A DNA stretch of 64,000 nucleotides from G963663525 sp963663525 (GTDB taxonomy: Bacteria > Myxococcota_A > SURF-8 > G963663525), in contig CAXXHC010000001.1 in the NCBI GenBank assembly GCA_963663525.2, positions 2,728,001 to 2,792,000 on the forward strand, read 5' to 3'. The translations under genes were made by a program, and so were the position numbers. Of this stretch, positions 50,881 to 59,009 are shown one piece after another (position 1 is the stretch's first letter; each line of letters begins with the position of its first letter). Under the pieces are notes generated by a model. It worked only from the letters and a program-made list of their open reading frames with translations, was not told the DNA's origin and did no database searches.

Positions 50881-51447
50881 ATGACGACGAAGAAAACGAC
50901 CGTGAACCTGAAAGACGCCTGCGAGCAGTATCTGGATCATCTGAAAAGCATCGGTAAAAAGCCTTCCACCATCGGCACGGCCAAACGCACGCTCGATCTG
51001 CTCATCACCGAAATGGGCGAGGACAAGGAGGTGGGCAAGATCCTGCCGCTGCACGTAGACAAATTTTTCAAGAGCGAGGCGGCCACCATGCAGGCGGGCA
51101 AGGAAGGAATGAAACCTCGCGCTGAGGCCAGCGTGCTGCAGATCCGACGCATCGTGCGCTCCGCCCTGGTCTGGTGGAAGGAAGAAGACTATTCTGAGCG
51201 ATTGCCACTTCCTGCCAGCGAGAAGAGATACTTGGAGCCGAAAGCGAAAAAAGCAAAGGTGGCTAAGACCGACAAACCCAAGCAGACCCGGAAGGCGAAA
51301 GAAAAAACCGAGAAGCCAGCAGTTGCGAAAGCAGACAAAAAAGCGAAAGCCGATAAAGCTTGGACCGGCTTCAACGAGGACGAAGACCCGAAAGCTCCAA
51401 AAGGCAAGACGGTCGCCAAGATGCACTTCAACAAGGAGGGCAAGTAA
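50881..51447 (+). CDS. Tyrosine-recombinase core-binding domain without a catalytic domain
   Basis: A 188-residue protein. Residues 8-105 (LKDACEQYLDHLKSIGKKPS, TIGTAKRTLDLLITEM, VLQIRRIVRSALVWWKEE) resemble the N-terminal SAM-like core-binding domain of phage integrases. Where the catalytic domain with Arg-His-Tyr would follow, there is only a Lys/Ala-rich tail like those of nucleoid proteins. So it can bind DNA but cannot recombine. A role as accessory DNA-bending or competing factor is inference. Confidence 0.65.
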   Translation: MTTKKTTVNLKDACEQYLDHLKSIGKKPSTIGTAKRTLDLLITEMGEDKEVGKILPLHVDKFFKSEAATMQAGKEGMKPRAEASVLQIRRIVRSALVWWKEEDYSERLPLPASEKRYLEPKAKKAKVAKTDKPKQTRKAKEKTEKPAVAKADKKAKADKAWTGFNEDEDPKAPKGKTVAKMHFNKEGK

Positions 51448-51449
51448 CA

Positions 51450-51665
51450 ATGACAAACGTTAAACCAGGCGATCACATTCGCTTGATTGAAATTCCGAAC
51501 GATCCCGACCCCATTCCGCCAGGCTCCGAGGGCGTAGTGGTCGATGTCACGGACGGTCCACTGGCCCAGATCGAAGTCGAATGGATCGGGATAAAACGCA
51601 GTTTGGCCTTGATACCCGGTGTGGACCGCTTCGAGATCATTGAGTCTGTCAAGAGCGAGGAGTAG
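51450..51665 (+). CDS. DUF4314-type small protein
   Basis: A 71-residue beta-rich protein: VKPGDHIRLIEIPNDPDPIP, then GSEGVVVDV and RSLALIPGVDRFEI match the DUF4314 pattern, common in phages and mobile elements of many phyla. Function unknown. The start at 51450 lies 2 bp after the previous stop and has GGAGGGCAAGT upstream. Confidence 0.8.
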   Translation: MTNVKPGDHIRLIEIPNDPDPIPPGSEGVVVDVTDGPLAQIEVEWIGIKRSLALIPGVDRFEIIESVKSEE

Positions 51666-51670
51666 TCGTG

Positions 51671-52297
51671 ATGAGTCGAACTATCGAAATAAACTATAAA
51701 GGTCATACTTCCAGCTTTAGTCTGACGCCCCTTGACCGCAAGCGCCTGCATGGATTCAAGCGGCGTATCGCACTTGATGAAAACGGCGACGAATGCGCTA
51801 TCGCTCATCTCACCCGGGATGGGCGGTTTCTTTTAGGAGCCGGTTCTACGGCGGATCTATATATTAATGATGATGGCGATGCAATCAATCGTAGTGAACT
51901 GGTTGCTGTGGATACGGATGGCAAATCTCTACCGACATTGTCTGCAACATCGGGACGAACGCAAGCTGTAGAAGGCCCGGTTGCCTTGGACGATTTTCTC
52001 GGCCACGTTGTGACCAAAGTGTATGGGCTTGATGTCGACTCGCTCGATCCGACACTGGATCAAGCCTTGCGGGATGGCGCAATATTCCGAGTACCGTATC
52101 GACCGCGCCCGACCCATACCGAGACGCCCGCCTTTCTGCTGGCCAATGAAGACGGCGTTTTTCTGATGCAAGCCGAGGCCAGCAACTTCGACTTCATCGG
52201 TTTGAGGCAGGAGGTATCAGCTGAAGAATGGGGCGACGAAACAAACGACGAGTTTGACTTCGACCTGGATTGGGAGGCCGACTGTGCCTTGCCGTAA
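51671..52297 (+). CDS. Protein of unknown function
   Basis: A 208-residue acidic protein (SRTIEINYKGHTSSFSLTPL at the start, TPAFLLANEDGVFLMQAEAS near the end, then a tail of Asp/Glu/Trp). I do not recognise a family. It overlaps the next gene by 14 bp and is thus tied to the ligase-AAA operon. Confidence 0.6.
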   Translation: MSRTIEINYKGHTSSFSLTPLDRKRLHGFKRRIALDENGDECAIAHLTRDGRFLLGAGSTADLYINDDGDAINRSELVAVDTDGKSLPTLSATSGRTQAVEGPVALDDFLGHVVTKVYGLDVDSLDPTLDQALRDGAIFRVPYRPRPTHTETPAFLLANEDGVFLMQAEASNFDFIGLRQEVSAEEWGDETNDEFDFDLDWEADCALP

Positions 52298-52997
52298 AAT
52301 CCGATTGGCCGATCACAGGGGACGTGAGGCCACGGTCCTGCTGGTCCCGCGCCGTTGCCCGCCAAGGCCCGGCTATACCGACTCATCGAATGCGCCCGTG
52401 CGCTTCACGCGATTGCTAAAGGCGATGGAATCCACCAGCTACGCCGCCTTGCAGCGTCGATATGACGATCCGGATTCCCTGGCTCAAGCATTGATCAATG
52501 GTGATCCCGAAATCGACCTGGAGTCGGCGGGACGTGAAACCGGTCCCTGTGATCGCGTGCATATCGGCGCGGACGGCCAGCCGCTTTACTCGGTGCGCAT
52601 GATCGAGGTGGTGCACGACCGCGAAGGCAACGAGATTGACCGCCGCGAGCCGGTGGAGATGCCAGCCAACCTCGTTCCCGATACGCCGCCGCGCTGGTCG
52701 GGCAAGCTGATAGCAAAATCTGAAGCCGTCAGGTGCTACGCCTTCACGCGGGCCTACCAGGTGAGACACACGAACTCGCTAGAGTTTGATTTCCTCTTCG
52801 GCCTGGCCCGCCACTTGGAAGAGCGCGATGTTCTGGCGCTGGTCGGGTCGGGTCCGAAGGGGACGGGACCGCTGATTCTGGAGCGTAACGGCACGCCGAT
52901 AAAGGGTTTTCTCGAAGGTCGCGTTAAGGGCGATATGTATCTGCTGGTAATTCACTTGGCGAGCTTCGAGTTGAAAGCCCTGGGGGTGCTGTCATGA
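52284..52997 (+). CDS. Unknown protein preceding the ligase-AAA fusion
   Basis: A 238-residue protein, probably from the GTG at 52284 (PCRKIRLADHRGREATVLLV). The middle part (TRLLKAMESTSYAALQRRYD) and end (LVIHLASFELKALGVLS) suit no family known to me. It overlaps the ligase-AAA start by 4 bp (ATGA), so the two products are probably made together in equal amounts and may work as partners. Confidence 0.6.
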   Translation: MPCRKIRLADHRGREATVLLVPRRCPPRPGYTDSSNAPVRFTRLLKAMESTSYAALQRRYDDPDSLAQALINGDPEIDLESAGRETGPCDRVHIGADGQPLYSVRMIEVVHDREGNEIDRREPVEMPANLVPDTPPRWSGKLIAKSEAVRCYAFTRAYQVRHTNSLEFDFLFGLARHLEERDVLALVGSGPKGTGPLILERNGTPIKGFLEGRVKGDMYLLVIHLASFELKALGVLS

Positions 52998-55900
52998 GCA
53001 GCTCGATTCAGACCATGATAGCGGCTTACAAGAAAAACGTGGCGGGACGATATCATTCGATTTCACCGGATTGCACCGAACGGGATCTTCCACCTGGGCC
53101 GTTTGTCGTCAGCGAAAAGATCGACGGCGAGACATGGTTTCTGCATTCCGACGGTGAGGACTGCGTGTTGCTGTCGCCGTTTGGAAAAAGACTTGAAGAC
53201 ATCCCGCTGACCGAGGAAGCACACAACACTCTGAAGGGCTGGCGTGGTCTGCTGGCTGGTGAACTGTACGCCGCCGTTGAGTCAGGCCGACCGCGTGTCT
53301 TCGATCTGCGTGCCGCCATGGGAAGCAACGGAAAACCCGAGAGCCTGCGCTTCGCCGCCTTCGATGTGCTGCTGGATGGTGAAAGCGACATGCAACGGCG
53401 GCCCTTTGCCGAGCGGGTGGCGTGTCTGCAACAACTCATTGGTCAGCATGACGAGACTTTTCACCTCGCCCCATTCGAGACGGTAGAGACTCCGACCGAT
53501 GTGACCACCTGCTACGAACGCATCGTGACTGTCGGCGGCGCGGAAGGTATCGTCATCCATGCTTCGGATGGCCGCATCTATAAAGTCAAGCCGGAAATCG
53601 CCATCGACGCGGCAGTGGTGGCATATGTCGCCTCCGACTCCGGTGTCTCAGAACTTCTCCTAGCGCTCATGAAACCGGATGGAGTCTTTCAACTCATCGG
53701 TCGCGTGAAAACAGGCTGGAACAATAGTGAGAAAGCTGAACTGACGAAACAACTCACGCCGCTTGAGTGCGCTTCCTTGTACCGCAAGGCCAACGATCAC
53801 GGCCTGCTGTATCGCTGGGTGAATCCGGAAGTAGTTGTCGAAGTCAAATGTAATGATCTTATCTCCACCAAAAGCAAAAATGAATCCGTCCGGCGCATGA
53901 CACTACAATATAATGCTAACGGCTGGTCGCCCATTGGATCCGCGCCTTCCGTCAGTATGATCAATGCCGTGTTTCGGAGAGTTCGTGAGGATAAACGAGC
54001 TGTCAGACCGGACGTGCGTGTCGAGCAGGTATCGGATCTCGTAGCCATTGCCGAGGAAAAATCAATCGATCCTGCATCGCTGCCCTTCTCCAAAATCATT
54101 CGCCGCGAGGTCTACACGAAACGAGGCAAGAATGGATTGGCCGTCCGCAAGCTCGTCTGTTGGCAAACCAACAAGCACGAGGACGACCCAGCTTATCCGG
54201 CATATGCCGTCTTCTTCACCGACTATTCACCAGGGCGAAAGCAGCCACTGAAAACCGAGTTGCGCGTGGCAGCCTGTGAAGAAACCCTGCATACCTTCGC
54301 CGACGACTGGCTGGCAAACAATATCAAGAGAGGCTGGACGTTGGAAATGTCGAATGGCAAATGCCAAATGACCAATGAGGAAAGACCGCAAAAGGCATCT
54401 CAACTGCAACGATCCGGAAATTCTGCATTGGACATTCGGCATTTGAAAATTTCCTTCGCCCGCTCATCCTCGCCGACCTTTCCCATAATCCGAAGGCGAT
54501 TAGACGCGTTGGCGAAGCTGGGATTGTTGGAAATTGACAACGACGACAAGGGTCGCGAGTCATGGTTCGAACTGTCGATCACCCACGGTCTGGTCGAGAA
54601 CGCCAAGCGCATCGATAATCTGCTGAAGATTGTCAAAGGCTGGAAGACAACGGAGATCTCGCTTGATGGTGAACTGATCGGCAAGCACGACCTTCAAGAT
54701 TTCATGAACCGTCTGGAGAACGCACGCCGCTGTTGGCTCAAACAAAAGAAACATGGACCGGATGCATGCAAGCAAGATTGTGCTCTCGGCTGCGATGCTC
54801 TGAATATTTGGCCTACACACGAATGGCTGAGCTACTCAGGTTGCGATGCACAAGTTTGGTGGGCAGTTGGAAAATGTGACGGCGAGAAACTTGTCATTGA
54901 TAAGGATGCCTTGAAACTACAGATCGACGCTGATCGAAACGACGGCGCACGACTCTGCCCGCACTTTAACAGAGACACTATACTGAACAGGATTGACGAC
55001 TTGCCCGATATCATCGAAACCGATGACCGCTGGATCACGCTTTACAATAGTGACGGCAAGCCCGTCTGGCTCTGGCCTGCCGAGGAAAGGATTCCGCCGA
55101 CGATTAGCAAAACCAAAGACAATCCTTGGCGCGATGGCGGCATGAACATTCGAGTGGATCTTGGCTTGGGCGATGAAAAACAAAATGGGGATGCGGATCA
55201 TGCAATCCCGGAACGCGAAATACCGCCCACGCGATACGCCGATGTCGTAGGTCAGGATAAGGTCGTTGAAGCCGTGCGCGATCTGATCGAACTGCCACTC
55301 AAGCACGCTGCCCTCTTCACCCAGATCGGAGCCAAGCCAAAAGCTGGCGCTGTGATCCTCGCCGGGCCTCCGGGTACAGGTAAAACGCTGCTGGCCAGAG
55401 CTGTCGCCGGAGAGTGCGACGCACACATCGAATCCGTCTCCGGTCCGGAACTGCTTTCCAAATGGGTAGGAGCAACCGAGAAAGCATTGCGAATAATCTT
55501 CGAGCGAGCGAAAACGCTCGCGCCCTCCGTCATCCTCTTCGATGAGATCGACTGTCTGGCCGTCTCCAGAGGAAGCGCCGATGCACAGTATCAAAAAAGC
55601 ATGGTTACGCAATTGCTGGCCTTACTCGATGGTCTGGAGGAACGTGGCAACATCTTCGTCATCGCCACCACCAACCGGCCCGATGATATCGACTTAGCCC
55701 TTCGCCGACCCGGCAGATTCGATCAGACCATATGCATGGGGCCGCCCGACGAAAGCGGAAGAGCCGCCATCTTCTTGCATTACCTGGAACCGCTTGTTCT
55801 TGATCCGGCGCTCGATCCTGATCACCTTGCCGCCGAACTTGCTTCGCGCACACCTGGCCTCACCGGAGCCGACATCGCCCATGTCTGCCACCGTGCTGCA

Positions 55901-56095
55901 TTGCTCTGCGTCAAAGAAGCCAGCCGCATCAACCCGCCACCCAAAAACATCGCGATTACGAGGGAGCATTTCAAGAAGGCCGTGCGCGATATGACCGGTG
56001 ATGCTCATCACCGCAAGCATTCAAAACATCATGATCCTGAAACATCCGGCGGCATTCCTTCTATCGAGACACCACCATACTTGATGCGCGATTAG
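52994..56095 (+). CDS. Fusion of an ATP-dependent DNA-ligase-like domain with a Cdc48/FtsH-like AAA+ ATPase
   Basis: A 1033-residue protein with an unusual architecture. Residues 30-210 look like the adenylation domain of ATP-dependent ligases: SEKIDGETWF has the K-x-D-G nucleotidyl-lysine motif (Lys42), followed by GLLAGELYAA, FAAFDVLLDG, EGIVIHASDG (about 184) and YKVKPE. An uncharacterised middle part follows (about 215-720), interrupted at about 451-488 by an in-frame palindromic element. Residues 750-1000 are a classical AAA module: YADVVGQDKVVEAVRDLIEL, Walker A GPPGTGKT (791-798), Walker B ILFDEID (about 850), ATTNRPDDID with the sensor Asn, and RRPGRFDQ with the arginine finger. No FtsH protease motif is present. 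ATP-driven remodelling coupled to nucleotidyl transfer is inference. A second copy of the AAA end is at 63772-64000. Confidence 0.85.
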   Translation: MSSSIQTMIAAYKKNVAGRYHSISPDCTERDLPPGPFVVSEKIDGETWFLHSDGEDCVLLSPFGKRLEDIPLTEEAHNTLKGWRGLLAGELYAAVESGRPRVFDLRAAMGSNGKPESLRFAAFDVLLDGESDMQRRPFAERVACLQQLIGQHDETFHLAPFETVETPTDVTTCYERIVTVGGAEGIVIHASDGRIYKVKPEIAIDAAVVAYVASDSGVSELLLALMKPDGVFQLIGRVKTGWNNSEKAELTKQLTPLECASLYRKANDHGLLYRWVNPEVVVEVKCNDLISTKSKNESVRRMTLQYNANGWSPIGSAPSVSMINAVFRRVREDKRAVRPDVRVEQVSDLVAIAEEKSIDPASLPFSKIIRREVYTKRGKNGLAVRKLVCWQTNKHEDDPAYPAYAVFFTDYSPGRKQPLKTELRVAACEETLHTFADDWLANNIKRGWTLEMSNGKCQMTNEERPQKASQLQRSGNSALDIRHLKISFARSSSPTFPIIRRRLDALAKLGLLEIDNDDKGRESWFELSITHGLVENAKRIDNLLKIVKGWKTTEISLDGELIGKHDLQDFMNRLENARRCWLKQKKHGPDACKQDCALGCDALNIWPTHEWLSYSGCDAQVWWAVGKCDGEKLVIDKDALKLQIDADRNDGARLCPHFNRDTILNRIDDLPDIIETDDRWITLYNSDGKPVWLWPAEERIPPTISKTKDNPWRDGGMNIRVDLGLGDEKQNGDADHAIPEREIPPTRYADVVGQDKVVEAVRDLIELPLKHAALFTQIGAKPKAGAVILAGPPGTGKTLLARAVAGECDAHIESVSGPELLSKWVGATEKALRIIFERAKTLAPSVILFDEIDCLAVSRGSADAQYQKSMVTQLLALLDGLEERGNIFVIATTNRPDDIDLALRRPGRFDQTICMGPPDESGRAAIFLHYLEPLVLDPALDPDHLAAELASRTPGLTGADIAHVCHRAALLCVKEASRINPPPKNIAITREHFKKAVRDMTGDAHHRKHSKHHDPETSGGIPSIETPPYLMRD
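54346..54458 (+). repeat. Palindromic element inserted in frame (ligase-AAA protein)
   Basis: The arms GAAATGTCGAATGGCAAATG and GACATTCGGCATTTGAAAAT are roughly inverted. The 113-bp element adds about 38 residues (EMSNGKCQMTNEE..) without breaking the frame. Confidence 0.8.
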
Positions 56096-56233
56096 AATCA
56101 CGATCCTCATGGATTGATAAAACCTTGAGATAATCAGCTATATTGAGTATTAATGGTCCCTGTAAATGTTTCCAAATAGCTGACGTTGACATCCATTTTT
56201 GAAGTCTGGCGAAAGTATTGAAAGTCGTATCGT
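56096..56233. other. Short AT-rich gap before the XRE gene
   Basis: A likely promoter area for the XRE/HU genes, but no box is clear enough to name. Confidence 0.3.
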
Positions 56234-56425
56234 ATGAACAAACTGAGAAAATTCAGAGAAGACCGGTTGATGTCGAAAGCGGAACTCGCCAGACAGGCTG
56301 GCCTGTCGACGCTTACCATCGACCGCATCGAGAAAGGCTTTCTCTGCCGCATCGATACGCAACGAAAGATTCTGGCGGCGCTTGGGCTTTCAGTGGAGGA
56401 CAAGAATCTGATCTTCGACGAGTAG
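56234..56425 (+). CDS. XRE-family helix-turn-helix regulator
   Basis: A 63-residue Cro/CI-type HTH: LRKFREDRLMSKAELARQAG, then LSTLTIDRIEKGFLCRI, and KILAALGLSV. It consists of the DNA-binding domain only. It lies 23 bp before an HU gene on the same strand and may control it or the island operon. Confidence 0.85.
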   Translation: MNKLRKFREDRLMSKAELARQAGLSTLTIDRIEKGFLCRIDTQRKILAALGLSVEDKNLIFDE

Positions 56426-56448
56426 CATAGTATTTTGTGGAGCAGCCC

Positions 56449-56736
56449 ATGAACAAATCCGACCTTGTAGAAAAACTAGCGTCCGATGCCGACATAACGA
56501 AAAGGCAGGCCGAGCAGGTGGTCAAGCTGATCTTCGATTCCATGGCTGACACCTTGGCCCTTGGAGACCGGATCGAGATACGCGGTTTCGGCAGTTTCAT
56601 CTCCAAGCATTATCCGGCCTACGACGGACGTAACCCGCGAACAGGTAAGGTCATCAGCGTAGCCGAAAAACGCCTGCCATTTTTCAAAGTCGGCAAGGAA
56701 TTGAGGGAGCGAGTGGACCGTACGGACGCTACCTGA
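56449..56736 (+). CDS. HU/IHF-family DNA-bending protein
   Basis: A 95-residue HU/IHF protein: MNKSDLVEKLASDADITKRQ, then ALGDRIEIRGFGSFISKHY and the DNA-binding arm GRNPRTGKVISVAEKRLPFF. It resembles IHF-beta more than HU. Such proteins bend DNA and help site-specific recombination or packaging, which fits a mobile island. Start at 56449 rather than the earlier frame because TGGAG lies just before it. Confidence 0.92.
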   Translation: MNKSDLVEKLASDADITKRQAEQVVKLIFDSMADTLALGDRIEIRGFGSFISKHYPAYDGRNPRTGKVISVAEKRLPFFKVGKELRERVDRTDAT

Positions 56737-56811
56737 GATCGAACGATAAAAGAGGCGAATCAAAACGAAAATGTCCCGCTGACCCGGGCATACGGAAAGG
56801 AGGCGGAAAAA

Positions 56812-57459
56812 ATGTCAGGAAAGAGTATTGACCGCGACAAGCTTCGACAAGTCATGCGCAAGATGGATGACGATATGATCTATTTTCTCCTCGATGACGC
56901 CATCGACCTTCTGTCGGACACCAAACTCACCAAGCTCGTCGGGAACTATCTCGATCTCACCAATCTCAGGATGGATGGTGATGAACGATCACCCATCGAA
57001 GATGTGAAAACGTTTCACAAGGTCAGTCTGGAAGGCGGATACTACGAAGAAATCGACGTGCACACGAAAACCTTCATCCAGCATTCACGAAGCACCCGGG
57101 CCTGGATTGCCGATTGCACGCGCTTGCTCGACCGCCTGGTCGAGATGTCGAGCAAGGTGAATTCAACCGAGGTCGCCGCCGCTTTCGATCTTATTTTCGG
57201 ATTGCTGGAACGGATCGATGAAGGAGAAAAAATCATCTTCTTTGCGGACGTGGGTGGATCCCGACAAGTCTACGTCAATTGGGAAAAAGTCTTCCCGGCG
57301 TATTTCAAAAGTCTGGCCCTGGACGCCGAGCCTGAAACCTATGCCGAACGGGTGGTCGAATTGGTCGAATTGTATCAAAAACGGGATAGAGAGAAATACC
57401 TTACCACAGCCAGACGTGTCGCTACGACAGATCAAAAGAAGGCGCTACGTGGAGCCTGA
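56812..57459 (+). CDS. Protein of unknown function
   Basis: A 215-residue, mostly helical protein (RKMDDDMIYFLLDDAIDLLS, TRAWIADCTRLLDRLVEMS, IIFFADVGGSRQVYVNWEKV). I do not recognise it. A strong AAAGGAGGCGG site precedes the ATG. It is the last plus-strand gene of the island and faces the XRE/nucleotidyltransferase pair. Confidence 0.6.
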   Translation: MSGKSIDRDKLRQVMRKMDDDMIYFLLDDAIDLLSDTKLTKLVGNYLDLTNLRMDGDERSPIEDVKTFHKVSLEGGYYEEIDVHTKTFIQHSRSTRAWIADCTRLLDRLVEMSSKVNSTEVAAAFDLIFGLLERIDEGEKIIFFADVGGSRQVYVNWEKVFPAYFKSLALDAEPETYAERVVELVELYQKRDREKYLTTARRVATTDQKKALRGA

Positions 57460-57517
57460 GCTGCGGGAAGGCGGCGTGCAGGACAGGTTTGATTTCTGAG
57501 GAAAACCGAAGATCGCA

Positions 57518-57982
57518 TCATGCCGATTGAGAACCGGGCACGCTATCCCGGCCAGAAACGGGCAGGTGCTCGACAATGCTGGTCAGCCTGACGCCCAGCG
57601 CGTCGAGGATTCGGCTGACGCGTTCGACCGAGATTCCGTGATACTCGTTTCGTTCGTCACGCGATACCTGCGTTTCATGCACATCGAGCTTTTGCGCGAG
57701 TTCACGTTGGGTCATGCCGAGTGCGATGCGCAAGGCGACCAGCGTATATCCCAAACCGTGCAGGTTCTGCATCTCGGCGATGTCGCCGCGCTTCAATCGC
57801 TCATAGCTCTCCACCTCCTCCGCCAACTGCTCGTGGAAGGAGCGAAAAGGATCCAGAGCGCGCTTGATCTCATCGGAGGAAAGCCCGGTTTCCTCAAGGC
57901 GCATCCGATGCTCGTCCAGACGTTTTCTCTCCTCCTGCAAACGCCCCACCGCCTCCTGGTATTCGTTCTCGTTGCGTATCAT
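57518..57982 (-). CDS. XRE-type antitoxin of a nucleotidyltransferase pair
   Basis: A 154-residue protein. Residues 1-80 are a charged coiled coil (EYQEAVGRLQEERKRLDEHR), a form found in antitoxins of several families. Residues 82-140 are a helix-turn-helix (VALRIALGMTQRELAQKLDV, HETQVSRDERNEYHGI). It starts 4 bp inside the end of the upstream nucleotidyltransferase gene (ATGA). The order, toxin-like gene first, is as in MNT/HEPN-free nucleotidyltransferase pairs. Autoregulation through the promoter palindrome is likely. Confidence 0.75.
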   Translation of the reverse strand: MIRNENEYQEAVGRLQEERKRLDEHRMRLEETGLSSDEIKRALDPFRSFHEQLAEEVESYERLKRGDIAEMQNLHGLGYTLVALRIALGMTQRELAQKLDVHETQVSRDERNEYHGISVERVSRILDALGVRLTSIVEHLPVSGRDSVPGSQSA

Positions 57983-58563
57983 CGGTTTTCTCCCTTGACG
58001 ATTTCCACGATCCCTCGCGGCTCTCCGTTGCGTCTGGAGAGCCGGAAAGCCGAGGGAAACTCCAATTCATTTCCAAAACGATCCTGGATGCCGGAAAGCT
58101 GACCGACATGCGGGTAAAGCTCAATCCGGTATTGATGCCACATCGGCAACTGCTTTTTCGGGTAGCCGCGATAGGGTCGGCGTGAGACGGGATCCCAGGT
58201 CCAGATTTTGTGTGGGTCGATCAGATTGAGTCGGCGTTCCAACTCGCCCGAAACCAGCGATTTGAGATCGCAGACGAAGTAGCCGTCGATGTCGTTGGGG
58301 TGATCCTTGTCCTCGACGAAGGATCCGTCGATGAATATCTCTTCGATTCCGACCTGCCAAAGTTGCCGTGTGAGAATGCCTAAATTGTCCACAAGTTTGC
58401 GCCGCCACAAAGCATCCCAGTTGGGGTAAGCCGATGGACCGGCGACCAGCGTCGATTCGTACAACTCGTCGAGCGACAGCGAATAATCGCCGGGAGGCAA
58501 CAGTCCCTCACGTGTGAATTCCGGCAGCATCTGATCTTCAACCTCCGTTTCCAAGCAACCCAT
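57979..58563 (-). CDS. Nucleotidyltransferase-like protein (DUF6932 type), toxin candidate
   Basis: A 194-residue protein with the minimal nucleotidyltransferase motif IDGSFVEDKDHPNDIDGYF, in which Gly-Ser is followed by Asp-x-Asp. The family often stands next to a helix-turn-helix gene, here overlapping by 4 bp. Known relatives add nucleotides to tRNA or proteins. The start at 58563 is preferred because TAGGAGGT precedes it; the longer frame (58587) has no such site. Confidence 0.7.
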   Translation of the reverse strand: MGCLETEVEDQMLPEFTREGLLPPGDYSLSLDELYESTLVAGPSAYPNWDALWRRKLVDNLGILTRQLWQVGIEEIFIDGSFVEDKDHPNDIDGYFVCDLKSLVSGELERRLNLIDPHKIWTWDPVSRRPYRGYPKKQLPMWHQYRIELYPHVGQLSGIQDRFGNELEFPSAFRLSRRNGEPRGIVEIVKGENR

Positions 58564-58585
58564 TTGAGGTCTACCTCCTAAAGAC

Positions 58586-58614
58586 ATTAGAGTCTATATA
58601 GACGTATCTGTCAA
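58586..58614 (-). promoter_or_regulatory. Promoter and palindromic operator of the nucleotidyltransferase pair
   Basis: On the minus strand TTGACA (58614-58609), a 17-base spacer and TCTAAT (58591-58586). The spacer holds the perfect 12-bp palindrome GTCTATATAGAC (58592-58603), a probable binding site for the XRE protein. Confidence 0.7.
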
Positions 58615-58685
58615 GTAATTTGTCGAGGTCTGCTTTCGAGATTTGCAAGCTATTAGCAATGGAACTGGAGGAGAACGCCATCACC

Positions 58686-58935
58686 CGCTTGAGTCAATGG
58701 CGTGATATTATCGCAGAAATAGATCAAGTCACCGTTTTTGCCAGCAGCCCGTAGTCCGAGCGCAGTCCGAGAGAGAATCGTCGGACTGGGTCCGAGAAGT
58801 CCTCGGACTCCGTCGGACTCCGCATCGGACTCGACTCGTCGGACCAAGCTAATGATATCAACAACTTAACCATGATTTCTCCCTGTTTTCGTCGATTCGT
58901 TCTCGGACAAAAATTTTATCGGATATTGAGATGCG
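58686..58935 (-). repeat. GTCCGA element, copy C
   Basis: Reverse-orientation copy of the roughly 230-bp element, with the hairpin GTCCGAG-GACTT-CTCGGAC. It ends just where the leader of the following lipoprotein gene begins, having replaced the outer part of that leader. Confidence 0.85.
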
Positions 58936-59009
58936 CTCGGGCGCGATACCAGGACTTGCTAGAAAAGCTGTAGCTCTTCGAGAATTGCAGCTTTCAAAAG
59001 AGGAAAACA

